Below, in pieces: positions 1 to 7,845 of a stretch of DNA of 13,915 nt (its first letter is position 1; the number at the start of each line of letters is the position of its first letter). The position numbers and the translations under genes were made by a program. The notes beneath the pieces are model-generated. The model was not told the DNA's origin and did not search any database. It worked only from the letters and a program-made list of their open reading frames with translations. Source of the stretch: an uncultured Coriobacteriales bacterium (GTDB lineage Bacteria > Actinomycetota > Coriobacteriia > Coriobacteriales > Atopobiaceae); contig CAMZCV010000008.1 of assembly GCA_947305035.1 (NCBI GenBank), positions 1 to 13,915 on the forward strand. The letters run 5' to 3'.

Positions 1-14
1 AATATGAATAGCGA

Positions 15-46
15 CCTTTAAGAGCGGTACGGAGAGACCGACAAGG
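15..46 (+). promoter_or_regulatory. PyrR-binding hairpin in the car leader
   Basis: This RNA leader element resembles the anti-antiterminator that PyrR binds with UMP or UTP in Gram-positive pyrimidine operons. CCTT at 15-18 pairs with AAGG at 43-46, and CGGT at 25-28 pairs with ACCG at 37-40. The apical loop CGGAGA at 30-35 fits the conserved CNGNGA hexaloop. An intrinsic terminator follows about 30 bases later and carA after that, which is the expected order. The leader probably begins upstream of the window. I infer that high UMP favours this hairpin and early termination. The PyrR gene itself is not in the window. Confidence 0.72.
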
Positions 47-78
47 CGCCCAGAGCATATACGCTGCATGCCATCGGA

Positions 79-110
79 GCATCCTCCCGCATAGGGATGG
101 GTGCTTTTTT
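79..110 (+). terminator. Attenuator terminator upstream of carA
   Basis: GCATCC plus TCCC (79-88) pairs with GGGA and GGGTGC (94-104), with one bulged T at 98 and one G.U pair. The loop is five bases, and six T follow at 105-110. This is a standard intrinsic terminator placed 40 bases before the carA start. With the PyrR-like hairpin just upstream, it should act as a conditional terminator (attenuator) of carAB rather than a plain end-of-gene terminator. I did not resolve the exact antiterminator pairing. Confidence 0.8.
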
Positions 111-150
111 CTTAGGTGCGCGGTGTGCGGGCAAACAGAGAGGAGCGCAT

Positions 151-615
151 ATGAATCTGCTGGTCGACGAGATGGCCCGCCCCGAGGCCATTTTGGTGCT
201 GGAAGACGGCACGGTCTTTCGCGGGCGCTCGTGTGGAGCGGAGGGCGAGGTTGCTGGCCCCATTGCCTACGATACGGACATCTTCGGATACCAGCGCGCG
301 CTCGGGAAGCCCGAGAACGCCGGCGCCATCTTGGCCTTCACCTATCCGCAGGCGGGCAACTTCGGCATCAACGCCGATGCTCCTGCGCGGGCGGTTGCCG
401 CGGGCGTGGTGGTGCACGACATGATCTACACCCCCTCGAGCTGGCAGTGCGAGAAGAGCCTGCCCGACTACCTTGCCGAGCAGGGAATCGTGGGTATCGA
501 GGACATCGACGTGCGTGCGCTCGTGGCGCATCTGCGTGGAAAGGCTCCCATGCGCGCCACCATCACGACCGCCGCAAACGACGTGCCCGCGAAGGGCGGT
601 GAGACCAATGCCTAA
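151..615 (+). CDS. carA: Carbamoyl-phosphate synthase small subunit, N-terminal domain only
   Basis: The 154-residue product matches the N-terminal domain of CarA, the part that docks on CarB. Recognisable stretches are [12 protein letters not shown] near residue 15, the GYQRAL and [10 protein letters not shown] region near 50-75, and the [18 protein letters not shown] helix near 110-130. Normal bacterial CarA is about 360-390 residues and continues into a class I glutamine amidotransferase domain with a Cys-His-Glu triad. Here the stop falls at the domain boundary and carB starts inside the last codons (8-base overlap), so no room remains for that domain. The start at 151 has GAGAGGAG at 138-145. 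I infer that the partner CarB either uses free ammonia or takes ammonia from an amidotransferase encoded elsewhere. The small chain may survive as a structural partner of CarB. The frame is clean, so a sequencing frameshift is unlikely. Confidence 0.85.
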   Translation: MNLLVDEMARPEAILVLEDGTVFRGRSCGAEGEVAGPIAYDTDIFGYQRALGKPENAGAILAFTYPQAGNFGINADAPARAVAAGVVVHDMIYTPSSWQCEKSLPDYLAEQGIVGIEDIDVRALVAHLRGKAPMRATITTAANDVPAKGGETNA

Positions 616-3600
616 GCGCACCGATATCAAGAAGATCCTCATCATCGGGAGCGGCCCCATCGTGATCGGCCAGGCGTGCGAGTTCGACTACTCCGGCACC
701 CAGGCCTGCAAGGCGCTGCGCGGCGCCGGATACGAGGTGGTGCTCGTGAACTCCAACCCCGCCACCATCATGACCGACCCCGAGACTGCGGACCGCACCT
801 ACATCGAGCCCATCACCGTGGAGAGCGTGACCCGCGTGATCGAGCGCGAGCGGCCCGACGCGTTGCTGCCCAACATGGGCGGACAGAACGGCCTCAACTG
901 CGCCGTCGCGCTCGGAAAGGCGGGCGTGCTCGAGAAGTACGGCGTGGAGGTTATAGGCTGCAATGTCGAATCCATCGAGTGCGGCGAGGATCGCGAGCTC
1001 TTTGCCGAGGCCATGCGCGACATCGGCCTCGAGGTGGCGCGCTCGGGCATCGCGCACAGCGTTGCCGAGTGCGAGGCCATTGCCGATGAGCTGGGCTACC
1101 CCGTGGTGCTCCGCCCCGCGTTTACGTTGGGAGGCGCGGGTGGCGGCATGGCTCGCAACTGCGACGACCTGCTGCGTATCGCCGAGGAAGGCCTCGCGCT
1201 CTCGGCCAACGGCGAGGTGCTCGTGGAGCAGAGCGTGGAGGGCTGGAAGGAGATCGAGTACGAGGTCATGCGTGACAGCGCGGGCAACGGCGTCTGCATC
1301 TGCTCGATCGAGAATCTCGACCCCATGGGCGTGCACACGGGCGACTCCATCACCGTTGCGCCCGCGATGAGCCTGACCGACGCCGAAGTTGCAAACCTGC
1401 GCGACATCTCGCTCAGAATCATGGACCGCGTGGGTGTGGCTGCGGGCGGTTCCAACGTGCAGTTCGCCGTGAACCCCTCCGACGGCCGCGTGATCGTGAT
1501 CGAGATGAACCCGCGCGTCTCGCGCAGCTCCGCGCTGGCGAGCAAGGCCACGGGATTCCCCATCGCCAAGATCTCCGCGCTGCTCGCAGTGGGCTACACC
1601 CTCGACGAGCTGGAGAACGACCTCGTTGCCGGCCGTTCCATGAATGCCGATCCCACCATCGATTACGTGGTGGTGAAGGTGCCGCGCTTCGCCTTCGAGA
1701 AGTTCAAGGGCACCGACGTCACGCTCACCACGCTCATGAAGGCGGTGGGCGAGGTCATGAGCATCGGAGCCACCTTCGAGGAGGCGCTGCAGAAGGCCAT
1801 GCGCTCGCTCGAGCAGGGCTATCCCGGGCTGTGCGCCAGCTCGGACGACGCCTACGATGAGGAGCGCTTCGACGAGCTCGTGGCGACGCCGACGCCCGAG
1901 CGCATCCTCTACGTGGCCGAGGCGCTGCGGCGTGGTTGGAGCGTAGGGCGGATGTACGAGACCACGGCCATCGACCCATGGTTCCTCCATCGCATCGCCG
2001 ATATCGTGGCTGCCGAGCGCGCCATCGCGGCGCGCGGAATCGCAGGGCTCGATGCCGCGCACATGCTCGCGGCAAAACAGCTGGGATTCTCCGACGCGCA
2101 GATCGCCCAGCTCACGGGCTCCACCGAGGATGTCGTGCGCGCGGTGCGCGGCGTGCTGGGCGTGCGCCCGCTCGTTAAGACGGTGGATACGTGCGCGGGC
2201 ACTGCACGTGCGCGCGGCGGCTACCACTACCTCGCCTACGAGCGCGGCGGGGCGACCGAGTGGCATGAGGCCGCCAAGCCCCGCGTGGTGATCCTCTCCG
2301 CAGGTCCCAACCGCATCGGTCAGGGCATCGAGTTCGACTACTGCTGCTGCCACGCGGCGTACGCGCTGGAGGCTGCGGGGTTCGAGACCGTTATGGTGAA
2401 CTGCAACCCCGAGACCGTGTCCACCGACTACGACACGAGCGACCGCCTGTACTTCGAGCCGCTCACCTTCGAGGACGTCATGAACGTCATCGAGATCGAG
2501 AAGCCCGTGGGCGTGATCGTGACGCTGGGCGGGCAGACCCCCATCAACCTCGCACGGCGCCTCAAGGCTGCCGGCGTCCCCATCATGGGCACGCAGCCCG
2601 AGGCCATCGACCTCGCCGAGGACCGTGACCGCTTCGCCGCGCTGCTCGACCGGCTGGAGATCTCCTATCCGCCCAGCTCTACGGCTTCGACGCCCGAGGA
2701 GGCCAAGCAGGTTGCGCGGCGCGTGGGGTATCCCCTCATCGTTCGTCCGAGCTACGTGCTGGGCGGACGCGGCATGGCGATCGTCTACAACGACGACGAC
2801 CTGCTCACCTACATGGCTGAGGCGGCGCTCGTCTCGCCCGACCATCCGGTGTATCTCGATGCCTTCCTCGAGGATGCCGTGGAGCTCGACGTGGACGCGC
2901 TCGCCGACGGCGAGGGCTGCTACGTGGGCGCCGTGCTCGAGCATATCGAGGAGTGCGGCATCCATTCGGGCGACTCCGCGTGTTGCTACCCGCCGTTCTC
3001 GCTCTCCGATGCGCTGGTGGAGCGCGTCTGCGGCATCACGCGCAGGCTTGCAGCGGAGGTGGGCATCCGCGGACTTCTCAACGTGCAGCTTGCCGTGCGC
3101 GATGAGCAGGTCTTCGTGATCGAGCTCAACCCGCGCGCAAGTCGTACCGTGCCCTTCTCGTCCAAGGCCACGGGCGTTCCGCTGGCGGCGTATGCGGCGC
3201 GCATCATGGCGGGGGAGAAGCTTGCCGACCTCAACCTTCCCGAGGAGCTGGCAGAGACGGGCCGCTTCTGCGTGAAGGAGGCCGTCATGCCGTGGAGCCG
3301 CTTCCCGGGCGCCGATGTGCACCTCGGTCCCGAGATGCACTCCACGGGCGAGGTCATGGGCGTGGATTCCACCATGCCGACGGCCTATGCCAAGACGCGC
3401 CAGGCAATCGACTACGAGGTTCCTAGCAGCGGAAACGTGTTCATCTCGGTGTGCGACCGCGACAAACGCTCCATCGGGCCGGTAGCGCTTGCGCTGCGCG
3501 GGCTCGGTTACGACCTGCTCGCTACGAGGGGTACTGCCAAGGTGCTGCGCGCGGCGGGGATTCCCTGCGAGGTGGTCCAGCCCATCAGTGCGGGAAGCCC

Positions 3601-3814
3601 CAACGTTCTGGACCTCATGGCAGCGGGCGAGGTTGCGTTCATCATCAACACGCCGCACGGTCACAGCTCGCGCGGTGACGGAGCCAAGATGCGCAGCGAG
3701 GCAGTGATGCGCGGCATCGACATGGCGACCACGATGAGCGGAGCGACGGCGCTGGTGCAGGCAATCGCCGCGCTGCGTTCCGGAGGCCTGGGTATCTACG
3801 CCCTGCAGGACTGA
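608..3814 (+). CDS. carB: Carbamoyl-phosphate synthase large subunit
   Basis: This 1068-residue protein, full length for CarB, makes carbamoyl phosphate from bicarbonate, ammonia and two ATP for pyrimidine and arginine synthesis. Two homologous ATP-grasp halves are visible. The first runs from [19 protein letters not shown] through FTLGGAGGG and [15 protein letters not shown] to [18 protein letters not shown]. The second runs from [15 protein letters not shown] through [12 protein letters not shown] to [18 protein letters not shown]. The last 125 or so residues, from about FISVCDRDK, form the MGS-like allosteric domain that binds UMP or ornithine in relatives. The start at 608 gives the normal [16 protein letters not shown] beginning and overlaps the carA stop, so the two are translationally coupled. 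All landmark motifs are present, so the synthetase looks active despite its truncated CarA. Confidence 0.97.
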   Translation: MPKRTDIKKILIIGSGPIVIGQACEFDYSGTQACKALRGAGYEVVLVNSNPATIMTDPETADRTYIEPITVESVTRVIERERPDALLPNMGGQNGLNCAVALGKAGVLEKYGVEVIGCNVESIECGEDRELFAEAMRDIGLEVARSGIAHSVAECEAIADELGYPVVLRPAFTLGGAGGGMARNCDDLLRIAEEGLALSANGEVLVEQSVEGWKEIEYEVMRDSAGNGVCICSIENLDPMGVHTGDSITVAPAMSLTDAEVANLRDISLRIMDRVGVAAGGSNVQFAVNPSDGRVIVIEMNPRVSRSSALASKATGFPIAKISALLAVGYTLDELENDLVAGRSMNADPTIDYVVVKVPRFAFEKFKGTDVTLTTLMKAVGEVMSIGATFEEALQKAMRSLEQGYPGLCASSDDAYDEERFDELVATPTPERILYVAEALRRGWSVGRMYETTAIDPWFLHRIADIVAAERAIAARGIAGLDAAHMLAAKQLGFSDAQIAQLTGSTEDVVRAVRGVLGVRPLVKTVDTCAGTARARGGYHYLAYERGGATEWHEAAKPRVVILSAGPNRIGQGIEFDYCCCHAAYALEAAGFETVMVNCNPETVSTDYDTSDRLYFEPLTFEDVMNVIEIEKPVGVIVTLGGQTPINLARRLKAAGVPIMGTQPEAIDLAEDRDRFAALLDRLEISYPPSSTASTPEEAKQVARRVGYPLIVRPSYVLGGRGMAIVYNDDDLLTYMAEAALVSPDHPVYLDAFLEDAVELDVDALADGEGCYVGAVLEHIEECGIHSGDSACCYPPFSLSDALVERVCGITRRLAAEVGIRGLLNVQLAVRDEQVFVIELNPRASRTVPFSSKATGVPLAAYAARIMAGEKLADLNLPEELAETGRFCVKEAVMPWSRFPGADVHLGPEMHSTGEVMGVDSTMPTAYAKTRQAIDYEVPSSGNVFISVCDRDKRSIGPVALALRGLGYDLLATRGTAKVLRAAGIPCEVVQPISAGSPNVLDLMAAGEVAFIINTPHGHSSRGDGAKMRSEAVMRGIDMATTMSGATALVQAIAALRSGGLGIYALQD

Positions 3815-3850
3815 CAGTTTTGCCCGTAGTGTAGTTGTCAACTATTGGTA

Positions 3851-3950
3851 CAGCGGGATGACCTGCCACATCATCGGTAGGCCATCCCGCTGGATTATCT
3901 CCAAAACGTGGCAAATCGCCTGATTGCCTACCAGTATGCTGGTTGGCTCA
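3851..3950 (+). repeat. Tandem palindromic units, copy pair 1
   Basis: Two imperfect palindromes lie in the spacer between carB and the next gene. The first is a long hairpin in which CAGCGGGATG (3851-3860) pairs perfectly with CATCCCGCTG (3883-3892), and an inner CCTGCC pairs with GGTAGG. The second is GCCTACCAG (3926-3934) against CTGGTTGGC (3939-3947), with one mismatch. Unit starts are 65 bases apart. Related units occur at 6660-6750 with nearly the same spacing. No T-run follows, so these are not classic terminators, although the first could protect or end the carAB transcript. Confidence 0.6.
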
Positions 3951-4004
3951 AGGTGGTCGGCCGTCTTCCGAAGCAGCTGAGGCAGGTTAATCGCCCTGTC
4001 GCGA

Positions 4005-4010
4005 TATACT
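4005..4010 (+). promoter_or_regulatory. Putative -10 box for the GNAT-thiT operon
   Basis: TATACT matches the sigma-70 -10 consensus at five of six positions and lies 40 bases before the next start codon. The surrounding GCGATATACTT is repeated exactly before guaA. I see no convincing -35 hexamer at 16-18 bases. Confidence 0.5.
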
Positions 4011-4049
4011 TATGCACGTTGAAAGCATTCCCGTTTGCTGGAGAACCGC

Positions 4050-5975
4050 ATGAACCTCGATGTGCTCTACGGCGAGGACGTTGACATCGCGTTCCTCGAG
4101 AAGCTCGACCCGGTTGACGAGGCCTGCTACGAGCAGCGCTATTGGGGCGAGCTCAAGAACACCGTCGACCGCTACATCAAGAATCCTATGCAGTTCGTCT
4201 TCGTGCTCGACCGCGATACCGACCAGCTCGCCGGCTACCTCAACTTCTTCCCCTGCGAGCATGATCTCTACCTCGACAACCTCTACCGCTGCCCCGAAAT
4301 CCGCGATGACGATATCCTGCCCGAGGAGGTTGCGCCGTGGCGTACCGATGAGAACCATGTGTTCATCATCTCGCTCTGCGTGCATCCCGACTACCAGGGC
4401 GGCGAGGCGATCCGCCTGCTCACGAACAGTTTCGTGAGCTACCTCAACCATTTGCAGGACGATCTTGGTTATCCCATCACCGATATCATGGGAACCACGG
4501 TCTCGCCCAACGGCATTAAGGCGCTGCGCAACATGCTGTTCCGCCAGCTCCGCACGCTTCCCGACGGCGATATCGTCTGCATCTGCGACGGCAAGCGCCT
4601 CGAGGGCTTGCTCGCGGGAAACCACTATCGAAAAACATATCGCGATGACCTCTACCTGCTCATCCCTCTTGCGGAGCACGAGGACAACCTGCGTCTGGAT
4701 GCGCTGTTCGAGGGTGGTGCTGCAGGGAACGACGACCTTGCCGCGCGCATGATCGACGGTCTCGAGGAGTTCATCGGCTACGAGTGCTCCAACGAGGTTG
4801 CCTCGCAAATCGAGTTTGCCCAGCTCGGTGCCTTCGATTTCCTGCATACGACCGACGACTACGAAGGTCCCGTCTTCGATGCCCGTGCGACCGATGCGCA
4901 GGAGACGGCCGATACGTACCGTTGGACCTCGCGCGCGGAGTATGATCCCGCGTTTGCGGACGAGCCCCAGGAGGTGGTGATGGGCGACGTCCGTGGACAC
5001 GTTCTGCTCGCCGCGCATCGCCAGACCCATATGTTCGTGCTCGTGGTCATGCTCCCCGAGTATCCCTTCTCCACCACGCAGATGGAGGACCAGCTCTCCT
5101 ACGGCTACCTTAAGATGCGCGACCCAAAGGACCGCTCGCATTACGTGCTGCTCATGGAGTACCTGCTCAAACGCTACGGTCTCCATGCATGCGGACAGGC
5201 CAAATGCGTGGGCTACCTCGACCGCCTGCCCGAAGACATGCGCGAGCTCGAGGATCTGCTCGCCGCCGAGGCGTACGACAACGTTGACCATGAGTACATG
5301 CTCGACAGCACCGAGATCAAGGAGATGTGCGCCACCAACCGCGCGCAGTTCGACGATTACGAGGTGTACCTCTCGAGCAGGGCGATCGTTTACGTGGCGC
5401 ACGAATGGCCCGCCGAGGTGGAGGGGCGCGTGGACGACTTCTCCGACTACCTCTTCGTGGTTGTGATGACGCTCTTCCAGAACACCGCGCTCGCCAAGGT
5501 GAACATGAAGGTGACACGCATCCTCGAGCAGTGCGGCACGGTATCGCCCGCGCTCAAGCTCTCGATCGACCGCGAGTACGGCCGGACGGTGCGCTTTTGG
5601 GAGATGCAGAACTTCAAGTACCTGGCCACGCAGCTTGAGAGCTCCTGCATCAAGGAGGCGTTCCTCAACCAGGAACTCCGCGACATCTACCAGGAGCACC
5701 AGGAGTACCTCGAGCATCTGGTGACCGTGCAGACAGCCATTGCCGATGGCCGCAACGCCCTCATCATCAACATCCTCGCCACCATGCTCGCCGTGGTGCA
5801 GATCCAGCCGTTCTTGGTGGACCTCATGAAGGCGCTCTACGGTTTTTTGGGCATCGAGGCGGAATACGCCGAGAGTACCATCAACTTCGGCATGTTCGGT
5901 GGTCTGGGGCTGTTCGTCTTGATCCTTTGGATCGTCAACAGACGCAGCTCTCACGCGCAAAGGAGGCAGCTCTAG
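4050..5975 (+). CDS. GNAT-like protein with two C-terminal membrane segments, function unknown
   Basis: The product is 641 residues from ATG 4050, which has GGAG at 4040-4043. A TTG at 4035 would add five residues but would overlap that ribosome site. Residues about 50-165 resemble a GNAT acyltransferase fold. LCVHPDYQGGEAIRLL near 109-124 matches the acetyl-CoA-binding motif A (V-x-P-x-Y-Q-G-G). The middle is acidic and shows no motif I recognise. Residues about 530-565 are probably helical or coiled, followed by two hydrophobic segments at about 569-592 and 613-630 and a basic tail. The two-helix C-terminus recalls CorA-like proteins, but I see no GMN signature. It abuts the ThiT-like gene with no gap, so the two are probably co-transcribed and may work together at the membrane. 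The substrate is unknown. Confidence 0.72.
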   Translation: MNLDVLYGEDVDIAFLEKLDPVDEACYEQRYWGELKNTVDRYIKNPMQFVFVLDRDTDQLAGYLNFFPCEHDLYLDNLYRCPEIRDDDILPEEVAPWRTDENHVFIISLCVHPDYQGGEAIRLLTNSFVSYLNHLQDDLGYPITDIMGTTVSPNGIKALRNMLFRQLRTLPDGDIVCICDGKRLEGLLAGNHYRKTYRDDLYLLIPLAEHEDNLRLDALFEGGAAGNDDLAARMIDGLEEFIGYECSNEVASQIEFAQLGAFDFLHTTDDYEGPVFDARATDAQETADTYRWTSRAEYDPAFADEPQEVVMGDVRGHVLLAAHRQTHMFVLVVMLPEYPFSTTQMEDQLSYGYLKMRDPKDRSHYVLLMEYLLKRYGLHACGQAKCVGYLDRLPEDMRELEDLLAAEAYDNVDHEYMLDSTEIKEMCATNRAQFDDYEVYLSSRAIVYVAHEWPAEVEGRVDDFSDYLFVVVMTLFQNTALAKVNMKVTRILEQCGTVSPALKLSIDREYGRTVRFWEMQNFKYLATQLESSCIKEAFLNQELRDIYQEHQEYLEHLVTVQTAIADGRNALIINILATMLAVVQIQPFLVDLMKALYGFLGIEAEYAESTINFGMFGGLGLFVLILWIVNRRSSHAQRRQL

Positions 5976-6653
5976 ATGGCACGCATCGATTCGCATGCTT
6001 CCGCAACGCACCGCACCCGTCGTATCGACGGCCTGTGGGGGAACAGGGCCTTTTGGACCGTCGCGCTGCTGGCCTGCTTCGCACTGCTCTCCGCGGCCAA
6101 ACCCGTTGTGCTGCACGATGGTGGAGCGGTGACGTACTTCTCGCTGCTCTTCCTCTGGCTTGCGAGCTATTTCTTCGGGCCGCGCTACGGAGCGGCGTGC
6201 GGCGTCGTTTTCGGAATCGTCCGCCTCGGCGTGACGTGGGTGACGGGGGAGTATGTGAACTTCGCGCCCGGAGCGCTTGTGCTGGAGTATCCGGTTGCCT
6301 GCGCTGTGTTCGCGCTGGGGTGCCTGATCCAACCGTCGCCTGAGGAGGATGTGCGCTCGTCGCTCTCGGAGGGGCACGTGGGCCATGCCCGCCAGCTGCG
6401 CCTGGGATACCTCGTGGGCGTGCTCGCGATGGACGTGTGCTATGTGGTGTCGGCGGTGCTGTTCTATCCGCCCGACCGCGAGGGCTTTTTGGCCAACCTG
6501 CTCTTCTGCATCACCTACGATATGAGCTATCTGTTGGTGGAGGCCGCCATCACCATGGCCGTGCTCGCGATTCCGCAGGTAGTGGACGCAATCGTCTTCC
6601 TCAAGACGGTGGCCACGACCAAACGCTCCGACCCTACGCTCCTTCACTTCTAG
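5976..6653 (+). CDS. thiT: ThiT-like S component of an ECF vitamin transporter
   Basis: This 225-residue integral membrane protein has about six hydrophobic segments. It resembles the ThiT/YuaJ thiamine-binding S components of energy-coupling-factor transporters. Matching features are the DGGAVTYFSLL opening, the GPRYGAACGVVFGI loop-helix, the LEYPVAC segment, whose Glu aligns with a thiamine-contacting Glu of lactococcal ThiT, and the late TYDMSYLLVEAAIT helix. In relatives the position before this last motif is usually Asn (YNxSY); here it is Asp. The start at 5976 follows the previous stop directly and has AGGAGG at 5961-5966. The ATPase and T components needed for transport are not in the window. 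I see no TPP riboswitch upstream. Family assignment is fairly firm; thiamine as the substrate is inferred. Confidence 0.72.
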   Translation: MARIDSHASATHRTRRIDGLWGNRAFWTVALLACFALLSAAKPVVLHDGGAVTYFSLLFLWLASYFFGPRYGAACGVVFGIVRLGVTWVTGEYVNFAPGALVLEYPVACAVFALGCLIQPSPEEDVRSSLSEGHVGHARQLRLGYLVGVLAMDVCYVVSAVLFYPPDREGFLANLLFCITYDMSYLLVEAAITMAVLAIPQVVDAIVFLKTVATTKRSDPTLLHF

Positions 6654-6659
6654 GGGAGC

Positions 6660-6751
6660 TGGCCTGCCGCAATACCGGCAGGCAATCCCTCCAAATCCTG
6701 CTAGGTGGGGAGTTATTGCCCGATGGCCTGCCACTTTACCGGCAGGTTATC
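6660..6751 (+). repeat. Tandem palindromic units, copy pair 2
   Basis: Two hairpins lie between thiT and guaA. GCCTGCCG (6662-6669) pairs perfectly with CGGCAGGC (6676-6683). CCTGCC (6727-6732) pairs with GGCAGG (6741-6746), and the stem extends outward through G.U and A.T pairs to 6722 and 6751. The 27-base units at 6660-6686 and 6724-6750 agree at about 22 of 27 positions with each other. The second agrees at about 20 of 27 with the unit at 3859-3885. Several differences keep the pairing. No T-run follows. Confidence 0.65.
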
Positions 6752-6801
6752 AGCTGTTTGCGTGCTTCGGGCATGTCACTTCGGCACCGCGTCGTTCGCG
6801 A

Positions 6802-6807
6802 TATACT
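6802..6807 (+). promoter_or_regulatory. Putative -10 box of guaA
   Basis: TATACT sits 40 bases before the guaA start, inside the sequence GCGATATACTT that also precedes the GNAT gene. TTCGGC at 6780-6785 is a weak -35 candidate with a 16-base spacer. Confidence 0.5.
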
Positions 6808-6846
6808 TTCTCCAGTGATTCAAACCCCGAGTGCGAGGAGACACGC

Positions 6847-7845
6847 ATGGACTTCACTTCCAACCATCGTCCCGACGATATGGCCCGTATCAACACCCCT
6901 GAGCTCGCCCAGGCCTTCATCGACGAGGCCGTCGCGTACACGCGCGAGCAGGTGGGCGACGGCAAGGTGCTCCTCGCCCTCTCCGGCGGCGTGGACTCCT
7001 CCGTCGTGGCAGCGCTTCTGATCAAGGCCCTCGGCAAGCAGCTCGTGTGCGTGCACGTGAACCACGGTCTCATGCGCAAGGGCGAGTCCGAGCAGGTCAT
7101 CGACGTCTTCCGCAACCAGCTGGGCGCCGAGCTCATCTACGTTGACGCCACCGACCGCTTCCTCGACCTGCTCGCCGGCGTGGCCGATCCCGAGGCCAAG
7201 CGCCACATCATCGGCGAGGAGTTCATCAAGGTCTTCGACGAGGAGGCTGCCAAGCTCGAGGGCATCGGCTTCCTGGGCCAGGGCACCATCTACCCCGACA
7301 TCCTCGAGTCCGAGGCCGGCGTCAAGGCGCACCACAACGTGGGCGGCCTGCCCGCGGAGCTCAACTGGGAGCTCGTCGAGCCCGTGAAGCTGCTCTTCAA
7401 GGACGAGGTCCGCGTGGTGGGCAAGCAGCTCGGACTTCCCGACAGCATGGTGTACCGCCAGCCGTTCCCCGGCCCTGGCCTGGGCGTGCGCTGCACCGGC
7501 GCCATCACCCGCGACCGTCTGGAGGCGCTGCGCGAGGCTGACGCCATCGTGCGCGAGGAGATCGACGCCGCGTCTGCTGCCGGCACCCTCGAGCGTCCCT
7601 GGCAGTACTTCTGCGTAGTGCCCGACTACCGCGCCACGGGCGTGCGCGACGGCAAGCGCGCCTTCGAGTGGCCCTGCATCATCCGCTGCATCAATACCGT
7701 GGACGTCATGACCGCCGAGGTGCCCGAGCTCGACTGGGCGCTCCTCAAGAAGATGACCAAGCGCATCCTCGATGAGGTGCCGGGCATCTGCCGCGTGGCC
7801 TACGAGCTTTCCCCGAAGCCGATCGCCACGGTTGAGTGGGAGTAA
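6847..7845 (+). CDS. guaA: GMP synthase ATP-pyrophosphatase subunit lacking the glutaminase domain
   Basis: This enzyme converts XMP to GMP with ATP and ammonia. The 332 residues match only the C-terminal two thirds of normal bacterial GuaA (about 510-525 residues). The PP-loop SGGVDSS is at 46-52. FLGQGTIYPDILES, AHHNVGGLP, LVEPVKLLFKDEVR and YRQPFPGPGLGVR follow, and the dimerisation domain ends in the conserved ATVEWE. No class I amidotransferase domain lies before the PP-loop, and the preceding gene is unrelated. The start at 6847 has GAGGAG at 6835-6840 at good spacing, so the short form is the real product. Two-subunit GMP synthases with a separate glutaminase are known in archaea, but no partner is seen here. 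The enzyme is presumably ammonia-dependent or paired in trans. Confidence 0.93.
   Translation: MDFTSNHRPDDMARINTPELAQAFIDEAVAYTREQVGDGKVLLALSGGVDSSVVAALLIKALGKQLVCVHVNHGLMRKGESEQVIDVFRNQLGAELIYVDATDRFLDLLAGVADPEAKRHIIGEEFIKVFDEEAAKLEGIGFLGQGTIYPDILESEAGVKAHHNVGGLPAELNWELVEPVKLLFKDEVRVVGKQLGLPDSMVYRQPFPGPGLGVRCTGAITRDRLEALREADAIVREEIDAASAAGTLERPWQYFCVVPDYRATGVRDGKRAFEWPCIIRCINTVDVMTAEVPELDWALLKKMTKRILDEVPGICRVAYELSPKPIATVEWE

Noticed and set aside
600..660. A frameshift hiding the CarA amidotransferase domain
   Set aside because: CarB coding begins at 608 and is intact, so no sequence is available for another 200 residues.
563..3841. Very long open frame on the minus strand opposite carB
   Set aside because: It is an antisense shadow of a high-GC gene: rich in His, Arg and Ala, no domain, no ribosome site. 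CarB on the plus strand is unmistakable.
3851..3892. Intrinsic terminator of carB
   Set aside because: The stem is strong but is followed by TGGATTATCT rather than a T-run, so it was listed as a repeat hairpin instead.
3987..6734. Long minus-strand open frame opposite the GNAT and thiT genes
   Set aside because: Low-complexity composition and exact codon-phase mirroring of the plus-strand genes; no motif.
3859..6751. CRISPR array from the recurring palindromes
   Set aside because: Only four diverged copies in two spacers separated by genes, with no regular unique spacers and no cas genes.
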